NCBI GenBank assembly: GCA_030019215.1
Contig: JASEEZ010000005.1
Location: forward strand, 1-64,000
Source: Actinomycetota bacterium
GTDB lineage: Bacteria; Actinomycetota; Aquicultoria; Subteraquimicrobiales; UBA9087
Direction: 5' to 3'
Length of the DNA stretch: 64,000 nucleotides
Part shown: one piece after another, positions 20,650-30,913 of the stretch
Numbering within the stretch: the first letter of the stretch is position 1
Layout of the letters: every line of letters begins with the position of its first letter
Translations under genes and position numbers: made by a program
The notes under the pieces: model-generated
The model's database searches: none
The model's input: the letters and a program-made list of their open reading frames with translations, nothing else
Told to the model about the DNA's origin: nothing

Positions 20650-23298
20650 ATGACCAGCGATAAGATCAGGGAGAAATTTTTGAAATTTTTTCAGGAGAGA
20701 GACCACACCATTCTTTCCAGCTCGTCCCTGGTTCCACAAGATCTGTCCCTTCTCCTCACCGGTGCTGGGATGATTCAGTTTAAGCCGATCTTTCAAGGCG
20801 AGGTGAAACCGGAGTTCACCAGGATGGCTACTTGCCAGAAGTGTGCAAGGACCACCGATATTGAACGAGTTGGTTACACTGCTCGGCACCTAACTTTCTT
20901 TGAGATGTTGGGCAATTTCTCCTTCGGCGACTATTACAAGAAAGAGGCCATTTCCTGGGCCTGGGAGTTTTTAACCAGGGTTTTGAAATTTGATTCCGAT
21001 AAACTCTGGGTCACTATCTACCAAGAGGATGACGAGTCCTTCGATATCTGGAAGGCCGTTGGGTTTCCAGAAGAGAGGATTGTCCGGATGGGTGAGGAGG
21101 ATAATTTCTGGTCGGCTGGTCCCACTGGGCCCTGTGGCCCCTGCTCAGAGCTGGTCTATGATTTTGGCGAGGAGCGAGGTTGCGGGAAAGAAACCTGTGC
21201 CGTTGGCTGTGACTGCGACAGGTTTCTTGAGGTCTGGAATTTGGTTTTTATGCAGTATAAACGGGACGAGAAGGGGAACTTAAATCCTTTGCCCAAGAAG
21301 AACATCGACACGGGCATGGGTTTGGAGAGGGCGGCGGCCATTCTTCAAGGTGCCTTCACTGTCTTTGAAACCGATCTCCTGAGACCCATCGTGAATAGGG
21401 CGGCGGATTTGGCTGGGGTGAAATATGGAAAGGATGCAGCTAAGGATGTTTCGCTTAAAATTATCGCCGATCATGTGCGGGCGGTTACCTTTTTGATCGG
21501 GGATGGAGTTTTGCCTTCAAATGAGGGGAGAGGCTATATCCTGAGAAGACTCCTGAGGAGAATCGTTCGCCATGGGAGGCTTTTGGGGATCAAAGAACCT
21601 TTCCTTTCCGAACTAATCGACGTTGTGGTGAAGGTGATGGAAGGGGTATACCCAGAGGTTCGAGAGAGTCGGGAGTTCATCTCTCGTATTGCCACCTCGG
21701 AGGAGGAGAGATTCTCCCAGACTCTCAGATCGGGTTTGTCGATCCTGGGCGAGGTTGTCAAGAAAGTTAAGTCGAGGGGAGCTTTGGAAGTTCCCGGGGA
21801 TGCTGTCTTTCAGCTCTATGACACCTATGGTTTTCCCGTGGAGTTGACCGAAGAGATAGCGAAGGAGAGTGGTCTTTCAATAGATCGCAAAGGTTTCGAT
21901 GTTCTGATGGAGGAACAGCGAGCGAAGGCGAGAGCCACTTGGGAAGAGAAGAAGTTGACCGGGCCGAAAGAGGTTTACAATGAGATATTGGACCAGTATG
22001 GGGAGACCGAGTTCGTCGGTTACTCTCAAGATGTCGTGCAGACAACTGTCGTTGCCATCGTCAAAGGAGAGGTGGTTGTACCCAAAGCTCAGGCGAAGGA
22101 GGAAATAGAGATTGTCTTGGGCAAGACGCCTTTTTACGCTGAGATGGGGGGGCAGGTGGGAGACACTGGTCTGGTGGAGACCACCACTGGCAAGTTCAAG
22201 GCAACGGATACTCAGATTCCCCTCCCCGGGGTATATATTCACAGGGGGAAAGTGATTGAGGGAACCATCGAGGCTGGTCAGGCAGCAACAGCCGCGATTG
22301 ATGTGGTTCAACGAGCTGCGATCTGTAGAAATCATACGGCGACCCATCTCCTTCAGTGGGCTTTGCGGACTGTTTTAGGTAAGCATGTGAGACAGGCTGG
22401 TTCTCTCGTGGGCGCCAGGAGACTACGTTTTGATTTCACTCACCCCTCCGCTTTGACTTCTGAGGAAATCCGGAGAGTTGAAAAACTGGTCAATGGCAAG
22501 ATTTTTGAGAATCACCCAGTGAGATGCTATGTGACCTCTCTCGAATTTGCCAAAGAGAGCGGAGCCATCGCTCTTTTTGGCGAGAAATATGACGAGTTTG
22601 TGAGAGTAGTGGAGGTCGATGAAATTAGCCGAGAGCTTTGTGGGGGAACCCACGTGACCTCGACTGCTGAGGTAGGACTGCTTAAAATCATTGACGAGAG
22701 AAGTATAGGAGCAAATCTCCGTCGGATAGAGGTGCTTACTTCCCATCGAGCCCTGGACTATTTATATCGGGAGGAAAAAATTCTCGAAGAGGTGGCCGGT
22801 TCTCTAAAAACTGGGGTCTCTGATGTGGCCGATCGCATTGAGAGTCTTCTGGCAAATTTAAAGGATAAGGAGCGCGAGATAGAGTCCCTGAGGTCACAGT
22901 TGATGGGGGCTCAAGTCGAAGAGATCGTTACCTCGGCTCGGACGGTCGATGGCGTAAAGGTCATCATCGAGTCCGTGGAGGCGAGGAATATGTCTGACTT
23001 ACGTTCCTATGTGGATCTTTTGAGGGAAAAGGTCGGGAGCGGGATAATAGTATTGGCTGCTGTCTCTGGGGAAAAGGTCATGTTGGTTTCGGCGGTCACA
23101 TCCGATCTAGTAGGTGATGGCTTCCACGCGGGAGAGATTTTGAAGGAGATAGCTCCTCTAGTCGGAGGGGGGGGTGGCGGCAAGCCCGAACTGGCTCAGG
23201 CTGGGGGCAAGCACCCCGAGAAGATACCCCAAGCTCTCGAGAAGGCTTTGGGGTTTGTCCGGGAAAGGGTGAAGAAGCGAAGAGAGAAAACGCGATGA
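20650..23298 (+). CDS. alaS: Alanyl-tRNA synthetase
   Basis: 'MTSDKIREKFLKFFQERDHTILSSSSLVP', 'TFFEMLGNFSFGDYYKKEAI', 'NHTATHLLQWALRTVLG', 'SRELCGGTHV'; start refined from listed ORF. Confidence 0.97.
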   Translation: MTSDKIREKFLKFFQERDHTILSSSSLVPQDLSLLLTGAGMIQFKPIFQGEVKPEFTRMATCQKCARTTDIERVGYTARHLTFFEMLGNFSFGDYYKKEAISWAWEFLTRVLKFDSDKLWVTIYQEDDESFDIWKAVGFPEERIVRMGEEDNFWSAGPTGPCGPCSELVYDFGEERGCGKETCAVGCDCDRFLEVWNLVFMQYKRDEKGNLNPLPKKNIDTGMGLERAAAILQGAFTVFETDLLRPIVNRAADLAGVKYGKDAAKDVSLKIIADHVRAVTFLIGDGVLPSNEGRGYILRRLLRRIVRHGRLLGIKEPFLSELIDVVVKVMEGVYPEVRESREFISRIATSEEERFSQTLRSGLSILGEVVKKVKSRGALEVPGDAVFQLYDTYGFPVELTEEIAKESGLSIDRKGFDVLMEEQRAKARATWEEKKLTGPKEVYNEILDQYGETEFVGYSQDVVQTTVVAIVKGEVVVPKAQAKEEIEIVLGKTPFYAEMGGQVGDTGLVETTTGKFKATDTQIPLPGVYIHRGKVIEGTIEAGQAATAAIDVVQRAAICRNHTATHLLQWALRTVLGKHVRQAGSLVGARRLRFDFTHPSALTSEEIRRVEKLVNGKIFENHPVRCYVTSLEFAKESGAIALFGEKYDEFVRVVEVDEISRELCGGTHVTSTAEVGLLKIIDERSIGANLRRIEVLTSHRALDYLYREEKILEEVAGSLKTGVSDVADRIESLLANLKDKEREIESLRSQLMGAQVEEIVTSARTVDGVKVIIESVEARNMSDLRSYVDLLREKVGSGIIVLAAVSGEKVMLVSAVTSDLVGDGFHAGEILKEIAPLVGGGGGGKPELAQAGGKHPEKIPQALEKALGFVRERVKKRREKTR

Positions 23299-23720
23299 GG
23301 AAAATGGGTTTGGATATAGGGACCAAGAGGATCGGGGTGGCGATATCCGATCCTCTTTACCATACAGCCCGGGCTCTAACGGTTATAGAACGTGGCAAGT
23401 TCGATTCGGAGATACAAAAGCTTCGGGAGATCGTCGCCGAATATCAGATCGATGAGATCATTGTGGGTTTGCCCTTGAAACTGAATGGGACAGTGGGGTC
23501 TCAGGCCAAGGCGGTGAAGGAATATATCGATAAGCTTGGATCCACTTTACCCATTCCCATCCGGGGTTGGGATGAGAGGCTAACCACGCTTGTTGCCGAG
23601 AAAGTGCTCCTGTCCCTGGATGTTAAGCGGGCGAAGAGAAAAAGGATAGTTGACAAGGTGGCCGCTTCCGTCATTTTGCAGAGCTATCTGGATAATTTAC
23701 GTCAGGAGGAGGGGGAGTAA
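23295..23720 (+). CDS. ruvX: Putative pre-16S rRNA nuclease (YqgF/RuvX)
   Basis: 'MGLDIGTKRIGVAISDPL', 'IIVGLPLKLNGTVGSQAKAV', 'WDERLTTLVAEKVL'. Confidence 0.95.
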   Translation: MRKMGLDIGTKRIGVAISDPLYHTARALTVIERGKFDSEIQKLREIVAEYQIDEIIVGLPLKLNGTVGSQAKAVKEYIDKLGSTLPIPIRGWDERLTTLVAEKVLLSLDVKRAKRKRIVDKVAASVILQSYLDNLRQEEGE

Positions 23721-23730
23721 TCTGCCAGGG

Positions 23731-24813
23731 TTGAGCGGAGGCAGAGAGAGAAAAAAGACTTTTCCAGAAGGAATCCACTTATCGAAGAAAAGTGGATTGA
23801 CCCTTGCCTTTACTCTTCTTGTGGTCTTGGTTGGGCTGTTTGTTTTGTGGTTACTTCTTTGGCCCCTAACCGGTGCAAAGAAAAGCGTGAAAATCGTCGT
23901 CCAGCCCGGCTCATCTTTTTCTGAGGTTGCTGATGCTTTGGTTCGGGAAAAGGTGGTGGCCAGTACCTTGATCCTTGAAATTTTGGCTGGCCGAAGCGGG
24001 GTGGATAAAAAGGTTCTGCCTGGAGAGTACCAGTTTAGGCGGGGAATGTCTTATGCGGAAACTCTGGGTGTTCTTCGCAGAGGGCCCATCAAAAAGGTCT
24101 CTACGGTGGTGATCCCGGAAGGTTTCACCATCGATCAGATTGCCGATAGATTGAAGGCTAGAACCGAAGTGGATGCTGAGGAGTTCAGAAGATTGGCAAA
24201 AGAGGGGCGTGCCTCCGACCAGATCTCCTCTGCGTTGTGGGGCTACGATTTCCTCGAAAGCAATCTCGGTTCGAGCCTGGAGGGTTACCTTTTCCCGAAA
24301 ACTTACCGGATAGACGAGGATACAACGGCGGATGAATTCCTCAATCTGTTGCTTGCCCAGTTTGAAAAAGAGACCTCTTCGCTGGATTGGTCTGGGGCGG
24401 AGGCAAGAAACTTGACCGTTCACGAGGTCGTCACCCTGGCCTCTTTGATAGAGAAGGAAGCCAGAATTTCCGAAGAGCGCCCTCTCATTGCTGCGGTCAT
24501 TTACAACCGGTTGCAAAGGGGTATGCTTCTGCAGATAGATGCCACTGTTCAGTATGTTCTTCCCACGAAGAAAACCAGATTGACTGAGGATGACCTAAAG
24601 ATCGCCTCGCCATACAATACTTATTTGCAGCCTGGGCTCCCCCCTGGCCCCATTTGTAATCCGGGATTGGCCTGCTTGAAGGCGGCCTTGAATCCCGCCG
24701 AGGTGGACTATCTTTACTATGTGCTGACCGATTCTGATGGGAGGCACACCTTCACCAGTTCTTATGAAGATTTTGTGCAGGCAAAGCAGGAGGCAAAAAA
24801 AAGCTTAAAATAA
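23731..24813 (+). CDS. mltG: Endolytic transglycosylase
   Basis: 'VTLASLIEKEARISEERPLIAAVIYNRLQRGMLLQIDATVQY', 'SPYNTYLQPGLPPGPICNPGLACLKAALNP'; start uncertain (TTG 23731 or CTG 23722). Confidence 0.93.
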   Translation: MSGGRERKKTFPEGIHLSKKSGLTLAFTLLVVLVGLFVLWLLLWPLTGAKKSVKIVVQPGSSFSEVADALVREKVVASTLILEILAGRSGVDKKVLPGEYQFRRGMSYAETLGVLRRGPIKKVSTVVIPEGFTIDQIADRLKARTEVDAEEFRRLAKEGRASDQISSALWGYDFLESNLGSSLEGYLFPKTYRIDEDTTADEFLNLLLAQFEKETSSLDWSGAEARNLTVHEVVTLASLIEKEARISEERPLIAAVIYNRLQRGMLLQIDATVQYVLPTKKTRLTEDDLKIASPYNTYLQPGLPPGPICNPGLACLKAALNPAEVDYLYYVLTDSDGRHTFTSSYEDFVQAKQEAKKSLK

Positions 24814-24849
24814 CTGCTCTAACTGGAAATTGCCCTGTTTGAAGAAGGT

Positions 24850-24879
24850 TAAGAAAATTCTCGAGTGTGCCGATATAAT
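24850..24879 (+). promoter_or_regulatory. Sigma28/WhiG-like promoter 1
   Basis: TAAG (24850-24853) - N15 (AAAATTCTCGAGTGT) - GCCGATATAAT. Confidence 0.65.
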
Positions 24880-24891
24880 TTGTGATACGAG

Positions 24892-25452
24892 GTGAGCCCT
24901 TTGCTGGAGCGTTTTCGCCCTGATGGTTATCACGATTCCATATTCGATGTTGATATGGAGGAACTGAAGAGGGGAGGAATCACTGGTCTGGTAGTTGATC
25001 TGGACAACACACTGGTTCCCCGTTATGAGCGGGAGGCCCCTGAACAGGTTCACAAGTGGCTTGAGGGGGTCATTGAGAGGGGTTTTAAGGTCTGCATCGT
25101 TTCCAATAATTGGGCTGGGAGGGTAAAGACCATAGCTGATGAACTTGGTCTATCCTTGGTAGCCCCGGCTGGCAAGCCTCGAAGTGGTGCCTTTGTCCAG
25201 GCCATGGAGATTTTGGGTACCTCTCGCTCTCAGACGGCGGTCATAGGAGACCAGTTGTTTACCGATATTTTGGGGGGCAACCTGGCTGGCTTGGTGACCA
25301 TTTTGGTCGTTCCTATAAGTCCGCGGGAGCCCTTGCACACCAGGATTTTGCGACGGTTGGAGAGAATAGTTCTTCGAAGGCTGCAGAAAAAAGATTTGCT
25401 TCGGAAATATCGGGCTTCTTTTCCTGATTCGGGGGGCGGTTTTTGTGTGTAA
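24892..25452 (+). CDS. YqeG family HAD IIIA-type phosphatase
   Basis: 'GLVVDLDNTLVPRYE', 'VCIVSNNW', 'KPRSGAF', 'AVIGDQLFTDILGGNLAGL'. Confidence 0.9.
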   Translation: MSPLLERFRPDGYHDSIFDVDMEELKRGGITGLVVDLDNTLVPRYEREAPEQVHKWLEGVIERGFKVCIVSNNWAGRVKTIADELGLSLVAPAGKPRSGAFVQAMEILGTSRSQTAVIGDQLFTDILGGNLAGLVTILVVPISPREPLHTRILRRLERIVLRRLQKKDLLRKYRASFPDSGGGFCV

Positions 25453-26311
25453 AGTAGATGGAAAGACGAAATTGACGGGGATAATTGGTTATCCCTTGGA
25501 ATACACGCTATCTCCCATCATGCACAATGCTGCCTTCCAACATATGGGTCTTAACTGGTGCTACCTTCCCTTGGTGGTGGAAGAAGCCGATATTTACCGC
25601 GCCCTGGATGGTCTCAAGGCCCTCAACTTTATGGGCATCAATGTCACCATGCCTTACAAGGAGGAGGTAATACCCTTCATGGATGAGATGACTTCCTATG
25701 CACAGATTGTTGGGGCTGTGAACACTATTCATATTCAGGGGGGGAGGCTCGTCGGCTACAACACCGATGGCCGTGGTTTTATCACCTCTCTTCAACAGGA
25801 TGCGAAGTTCGATCCCAAGGGCAAGGGTGTTTTAATCGTGGGTGCCGGCGGAGCCGCTCGGGCGGTGGCGGTCAGCCTGACTTTAGCTGGGTCATCGCGC
25901 ATTATCGTGGTTAATCGAACCCTGGAGAGGGCACAATCTCTGTGCCAGCTTCTTCAGGGCAATTTTCCTTCCTGTGAGGTCAAGGCGATGGATATGGAGG
26001 GAGATCTTTCAGGTGCTTTTTCTCAGGTTGAATTGGTAGTAAATGCGACTCCCATTGGAATGGATCTGGAGAAGAAGGAGGTTCCCATTTCCACGGATTT
26101 TTTGGGCAACCGGCATCTCGTCTGCGATCTTATCTATAAACCGGTGGAAACAAACTTTCTTAAGTTGGCCGGAAAGCGAGGGGCGCGTACCTTAGGCGGC
26201 CTGGGCATGCTCCTGCATCAAGGGGCGGCATCTTTCGAGATTTGGACGAACCTCGATCCTCCTATCAAGGTGATGCGAGAGGCGCTGGAGAAGGGACTGG
26301 GTTTGAAATAG
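25445..26311 (+). CDS. aroE: Shikimate 5-dehydrogenase
   Basis: 'GIIGYPLEYTLSPIMHNAAF', 'GINVTMPYKE', 'VGAVNTI', 'GYNTDGRGF', 'VLIVGAGGAARAVA'. Confidence 0.96.
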   Translation: MCKVDGKTKLTGIIGYPLEYTLSPIMHNAAFQHMGLNWCYLPLVVEEADIYRALDGLKALNFMGINVTMPYKEEVIPFMDEMTSYAQIVGAVNTIHIQGGRLVGYNTDGRGFITSLQQDAKFDPKGKGVLIVGAGGAARAVAVSLTLAGSSRIIVVNRTLERAQSLCQLLQGNFPSCEVKAMDMEGDLSGAFSQVELVVNATPIGMDLEKKEVPISTDFLGNRHLVCDLIYKPVETNFLKLAGKRGARTLGGLGMLLHQGAASFEIWTNLDPPIKVMREALEKGLGLK

Positions 26312-26314
26312 ATC

Positions 26315-27991
26315 ATGGTCAGGGTCAAAAAGAGACTAGGGAAAATTCTAATAGAAGCGGGTCTTATCACTGAGGAACAGTTACAGCAAGCCCTGGAGTC
26401 TCAGGATGGTAAGACGCTGGGACGAACCTTGGTCGATCTTGGCTTCATCACCGAGGCAGATATCGCCGCTACACTGGCAAAACAGATGAGTCTCTCCTTT
26501 GTTGATGTAGGAAACTACGAGATCAATCCCAGTGCGGCCACGATCATCTCTGAGGATATGGCGCGACGCTACACCGTTTTGCCCATAGATTTTGAAGAAG
26601 AGAAGCTGGTGGTGGCCATGGCTGATCCAGCTAACATCTTTGCCATCGATGACTTGCGAATTGTTACTGGTTACGATGTCAAGCCGGTAGTGGCGACCGA
26701 GTCCGACTTGCTGGCGGCCATTAACCAGCATTCCAGGGTTGATAGGGCTGTTGAGCAGGTTGTGGAGAGTATTGCCCCGGAGGTCGAAGCTGAAGTTGCG
26801 GTTCCGGAAAAAGAGGAGGTTGAGGAGGCTAGGGAAGCCCCCATCGTCAAGCTGGTCAATTTGATTCTCACCGAGGCCGTCCGCGATAGGGCCAACGATG
26901 TTCACATCGAGCCTCAGGAGAAGGAGTTGAGGATCAGGTATCGAATTGACGGCGTCCTTCACGAGATAATGAGTTCCCCAAAGAAAGTTCAGAATGGGGT
27001 GATCTCTCGAATCAAGATCATGGCCGGAATGGACATCGCCGAGCGTCGTGTTCCTCAGGATGGTCGCTTTAGTCTGACCGTGGACAAGAAGGAGATCGAT
27101 TTTCGGGTGGCGACTCTTCCCGCCATCCACGGAGAGAAGATCGTTCTCCGCCTCCTGGAGAAGGAAAGCATCATGATGGACCTTGATGAGCTGGGTTTGC
27201 TTCAGGAATCTTACGAGAGGTTCAAGAACTCTTTTACCAAACCCTATGGTGCCATTTTGGTCACCGGTCCTACCGGGTGTGGCAAAACGACCACCCTTTA
27301 CGCGGTATTAAATGTGATAAATACGGTGGAGAGAAACCTGATCACCGTCGAGGACCCGGTAGAATACAGATTAACCGGCGTCAATCAGGTGCAGGTGAAT
27401 CCCAAGGCCGGTTTGACCTTTGCCTCGGCTCTCCGTTCTATATTAAGGAACGACCCCGATGTGGTCATGATAGGGGAGATAAGGGATGGGGAGACGGCTT
27501 TGATTGCTATCGAATCGGCCCTCACCGGCCACTTGGTACTCTCCACACTCCACACCAACGATGCTCCTTCGGCTTTAACCAGGCTTACCGAGATGGGATT
27601 GGAGCCATTCCTAACTTCCTCGGCTGTGGATTGCGTGGTAGCTCAGCGGTTGGCCAGGAGATTGTGCAAGGAGTGCAAGGAGTCCTATAGGCCTTCCCCC
27701 GAGATGCTAAAACGGGTTGGTTTCCCCTCCGCCGAAGGCGGGGTGCCCACCCTTTATAAGGCGAAGGGTTGCAAGAAGTGTAACAACACCGGTTATAAGG
27801 GGAGAATCGGCATCTATGAAACCATGATGGTGAGCGAGACCATCGAGCGACTCACTGTGGAGAGGGCGACAACTGAGCAGATAAAAGAGGTGGCCATTGC
27901 TGAGGGCATGAAGACCCTTCGGGAGGATGGTTTTGAGAAGGTGTGTCTTGGGATTACCTCTCTGGAGGAGATATTGAGGGTCATTGTTTGA
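26315..27991 (+). CDS. pilB: Type IV pilus assembly ATPase PilB/GspE (paralog 1)
   Basis: 'HIEPQEKELRIRYRIDGVLHEI', Walker A GPTGCGKTTT, 'LRNDPDVVMIGEIRDGETA', Cys motif CKECKES..KGCKKCNNTGYKGR. Confidence 0.95.
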   Translation: MVRVKKRLGKILIEAGLITEEQLQQALESQDGKTLGRTLVDLGFITEADIAATLAKQMSLSFVDVGNYEINPSAATIISEDMARRYTVLPIDFEEEKLVVAMADPANIFAIDDLRIVTGYDVKPVVATESDLLAAINQHSRVDRAVEQVVESIAPEVEAEVAVPEKEEVEEAREAPIVKLVNLILTEAVRDRANDVHIEPQEKELRIRYRIDGVLHEIMSSPKKVQNGVISRIKIMAGMDIAERRVPQDGRFSLTVDKKEIDFRVATLPAIHGEKIVLRLLEKESIMMDLDELGLLQESYERFKNSFTKPYGAILVTGPTGCGKTTTLYAVLNVINTVERNLITVEDPVEYRLTGVNQVQVNPKAGLTFASALRSILRNDPDVVMIGEIRDGETALIAIESALTGHLVLSTLHTNDAPSALTRLTEMGLEPFLTSSAVDCVVAQRLARRLCKECKESYRPSPEMLKRVGFPSAEGGVPTLYKAKGCKKCNNTGYKGRIGIYETMMVSETIERLTVERATTEQIKEVAIAEGMKTLREDGFEKVCLGITSLEEILRVIV

Positions 27992-27996
27992 GGTGG

Positions 27997-29667
27997 ATGA
28001 TGGCGATTAAACTCGATGAGCGAATTAAAGATATCTTATTGGATGAAGAGATAGTCACGGCGGAGCAATTGAGTGAGGCCGAGAAGGTTGCGGAGAAGAA
28101 GGACATATCCCTGGTCCAGGTTCTCATCGATAAGGGCTTGATCAACGAAGTTACTTTGGCTTCCGTTCTGGCTAAACAGAGGGGCATTCCCTTTGTCGAC
28201 CTCACCGAATACCAGATCGATGTCAGTGCGGCGGTTACCATCTCTGAGGATATGGCTCGGCGCTACACCGTTTTGCCTCTTAGCTTTGAGGGGAATAAGC
28301 TGGTGGTGGCCATGGCTGATCCAGCTAACATCTTTGCCATCGATGACTTGCGAATCGTTACTGGTTACGATATTAAGCCGGTGGTGACGACCGAGTCCGA
28401 CTTGCTGGCGGTCATCGGTCAGTACTTCAGAGCGGGAGAGGCTGTTGAGGAAGAGATCGAGAAGGCCGCTGAGGGAGAGGTCGCTCTGGAGAAAGTTCGT
28501 GAAGTGGCGGCAGAGGCCCCCATCGTCAAGGTGGTCAATCTGATCATCACCCGCGCTATTCGTGATCGCACCAGCGATATTCATATTGAGCCTCAGGAGA
28601 GGGATTTGAGGGTTAGATATCGAATTGATGGTGTCCTTCATGAGGTTATGCGCTCCCCCAAGCGAATTCAACCGGCTCTTCTCTCCCGCTTTAAGGTTAT
28701 GGCTGGGATGGACATTGCCGAGCACCGAAGGCCTCAGGATGGACATTGCGCTTTGACTGTTGGAGGTAAAGCCTACGATTTCAGGGTGGCGACCCTTCCC
28801 ACGGTCTACGGGGAACGTGTCGTTCTGCGGATTCTGGAAAAGGAGAGTATCCTTTTTAAACTGGAGGATCTGGGGTTTTTGCCTGAGAGCCTGGAGAGAT
28901 TCAAGACCTCCTTTACCAAACCATATGGGGCGATTTTGATAACGGGACCGACGGGAAGCGGTAAGTCTACGACTCTATATGCCACGCTTAACGTGTTGAA
29001 TGTAGCAGAGAAAAACATTGTTACCATTGAGGATCCGGTGGAATATAGGTTGCCCGGGATAAATCAGATTCAGATCAATCCCAAAGCCGGTTTGACTTTT
29101 GCCAGGGGCCTTCGATCGATATTGAGGGCCGCACCCGACATCATCATGGTTGGAGAGATAAGGGATAGGGAGACGGCCCAGATCGCCATCGAGGCTGCTC
29201 TCACGGGGCATCTCGTTTTCAGCACCCTTCACACAAACGATGCCCCGGGTGCCATAACGAGGTTGACTGAGATGGGAATTCCTCCTTTTCTAACAGCATC
29301 GGCTGTGGATTGTGTTCAAGCTCAGCGGCTGGCCAGGAGATTGTGCAGGGAATGCAAGGAGTCCTATGAGCCCACCCCCGAAATGCTGGAGCAGGTCGGA
29401 TTTTCCCCCGATGACAAGGTGCCCACCCTTTATAAAGCGAAGGGCTGTAAGAAGTGCAACAACACCGGCTACAAGGGAAGAATCGGCATCTATGAAATCA
29501 TGATGGTGAGCGAGACCATTGAACGACTCACTGTGGAAAGGGCGACGGCCGAGCAGATAAAAGAGGTGGCCATTGCTGAGGGCATGAAGACCCTTCGGGA
29601 GGATGGTCTTGAGAAGGTGCGTCTTGGGATCACTTCCCTGGAGGAGATATTGAGGGTTGTGGTTTAA
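27997..29667 (+). CDS. pilB: Type IV pilus assembly ATPase PilB/GspE (paralog 2)
   Basis: Same domain order; Walker A GPTGSGKSTT; 'LRAAPDIIMVGEIRDRETA'; start refined to 27997. Confidence 0.94.
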   Translation: MMAIKLDERIKDILLDEEIVTAEQLSEAEKVAEKKDISLVQVLIDKGLINEVTLASVLAKQRGIPFVDLTEYQIDVSAAVTISEDMARRYTVLPLSFEGNKLVVAMADPANIFAIDDLRIVTGYDIKPVVTTESDLLAVIGQYFRAGEAVEEEIEKAAEGEVALEKVREVAAEAPIVKVVNLIITRAIRDRTSDIHIEPQERDLRVRYRIDGVLHEVMRSPKRIQPALLSRFKVMAGMDIAEHRRPQDGHCALTVGGKAYDFRVATLPTVYGERVVLRILEKESILFKLEDLGFLPESLERFKTSFTKPYGAILITGPTGSGKSTTLYATLNVLNVAEKNIVTIEDPVEYRLPGINQIQINPKAGLTFARGLRSILRAAPDIIMVGEIRDRETAQIAIEAALTGHLVFSTLHTNDAPGAITRLTEMGIPPFLTASAVDCVQAQRLARRLCRECKESYEPTPEMLEQVGFSPDDKVPTLYKAKGCKKCNNTGYKGRIGIYEIMMVSETIERLTVERATAEQIKEVAIAEGMKTLREDGLEKVRLGITSLEEILRVVV

Positions 29668-29818
29668 TACCGTTACAACTTTTAGATAGAATCCTTTATC
29701 AACCAACCTGAATCTGTTAGCTGATAAGCAAAAGGCTTGTCCTGAGCTTGTTGAAGGAAAAAAGGTGTTACCCCGCCGATGGCGGGGTGGCATAAGAAAT
29801 AGTTGTAACGGCACTAGT
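29666..29818. mobile_element. MITE-like element B2, TA-flanked
   Basis: TIR TACCGTTACAACTTT ... AGTTGTAACGGCACTA; contains ACCCCGCCGATGGCGGGGT and a 'CTTGTCCTGAGCTTGTTGAAGGA' REP-like unit. Confidence 0.65.
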
Positions 29819-29851
29819 TTTTGGGAATGATCTCGAAAAGGAGGGGGAAAG

Positions 29852-30913
29852 TTGTCTGCTTTGAATGATCTATTGATGGAAGCATTTGAGAAGGGAGCCT
29901 CCGATTTACATCTAACGGTGGGGGTTCCTCCCACCATAAGAGTTCACGGGGTTTTAGTTCATCTCGATCACCCTGTTTTGGCCCAGGAGGATACGAAGGG
30001 GCTTGTTTACAGTATTCTCAACGATGAACAGAGAGAGCGCCTTGAGAAGAATTGGGAGTTGGATTTCTCTTATTCTCTTCCTGGTAAGGCACGCTTTAGG
30101 GTGAATATCTATTTTCAAAGGGGAAGCTGTGCTGCCGCCTTCCGTTTAATCCCCGCGGAGATAAGGGGATTGGAGGAGTTGGGTCTTCCTTTGGCCCTCG
30201 AGGGTTTAGCTAAGAGACCGAGGGGTTTCGTTCTGGTCACGGGACCCACGGGTAGTGGGAAGACTACCACCCTAGCCTCTCTCATCGATATAATTAATGA
30301 AACTCAGGAGGTGCACATAATTACGATAGAGGACCCGATCGAATACCTGCACCAGCATAAAAAGGCTATTGTTAATCAGAGGGAGGTTGGATCCGATACT
30401 AAGGCATTTGCCAGCGCCTTAAAATATGTGCTCAGACAGGACCCCGATGTCATCTTGATTGGTGAGATGCGGGACCTCGAGACCATCTCTGTGGCCTTGA
30501 CTGCGGCCGAGACGGGACACCTCGTCTTTGCTACCCTCCATACTCAAGATTCCCCGCAGACCATCGATCGAATCATCGATGTCTTTCCCCCTCATCAACA
30601 ACAACAGGTGCGAATTCAGTTGGCCGGCACGCTTCAGGGTATAATCTCTCAACAGCTTCTCCCCACGAGCGATGGGAAGGGGAGGATAGTCGCCGTTGAG
30701 GTTCTCACACCCACCCCGGCTGTTCGGAACATGATCAGGGAAGCCAAGACACACCAGATCTACAATGCCATTCAAACTGGACAGAAGTATGGCATGCAGA
30801 CGATGGATCAAGCCCTGGCCGGTCTTTATAGAAGGGGAAAGATAACCTATGAGATAGCCCTGGAAAGAGCGATAGATCCTCAGGATTTGAGGCAGCTCTT
30901 GGGCAAAGCATGA
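29852..30913 (+). CDS. pilT: Type IV pilus twitching ATPase
   Basis: 'MEAFEKGASDLHLTVGVPPTIRVHG', 'GPTGSGKTTTLASLID', 'LRQDPDVILIGEMRDLETI', 'AATLHTQDSPQTIDRIIDVFPPHQQ'-type motif; TTG start. Confidence 0.96.
   Translation: MSALNDLLMEAFEKGASDLHLTVGVPPTIRVHGVLVHLDHPVLAQEDTKGLVYSILNDEQRERLEKNWELDFSYSLPGKARFRVNIYFQRGSCAAAFRLIPAEIRGLEELGLPLALEGLAKRPRGFVLVTGPTGSGKTTTLASLIDIINETQEVHIITIEDPIEYLHQHKKAIVNQREVGSDTKAFASALKYVLRQDPDVILIGEMRDLETISVALTAAETGHLVFATLHTQDSPQTIDRIIDVFPPHQQQQVRIQLAGTLQGIISQQLLPTSDGKGRIVAVEVLTPTPAVRNMIREAKTHQIYNAIQTGQKYGMQTMDQALAGLYRRGKITYEIALERAIDPQDLRQLLGKA

Noticed and set aside
29668-29850. Protein-coding gene in the pilB-pilT gap
   Set aside because: Sequence is accounted for by MITE B2 and REP-like units; no ORF with SD.
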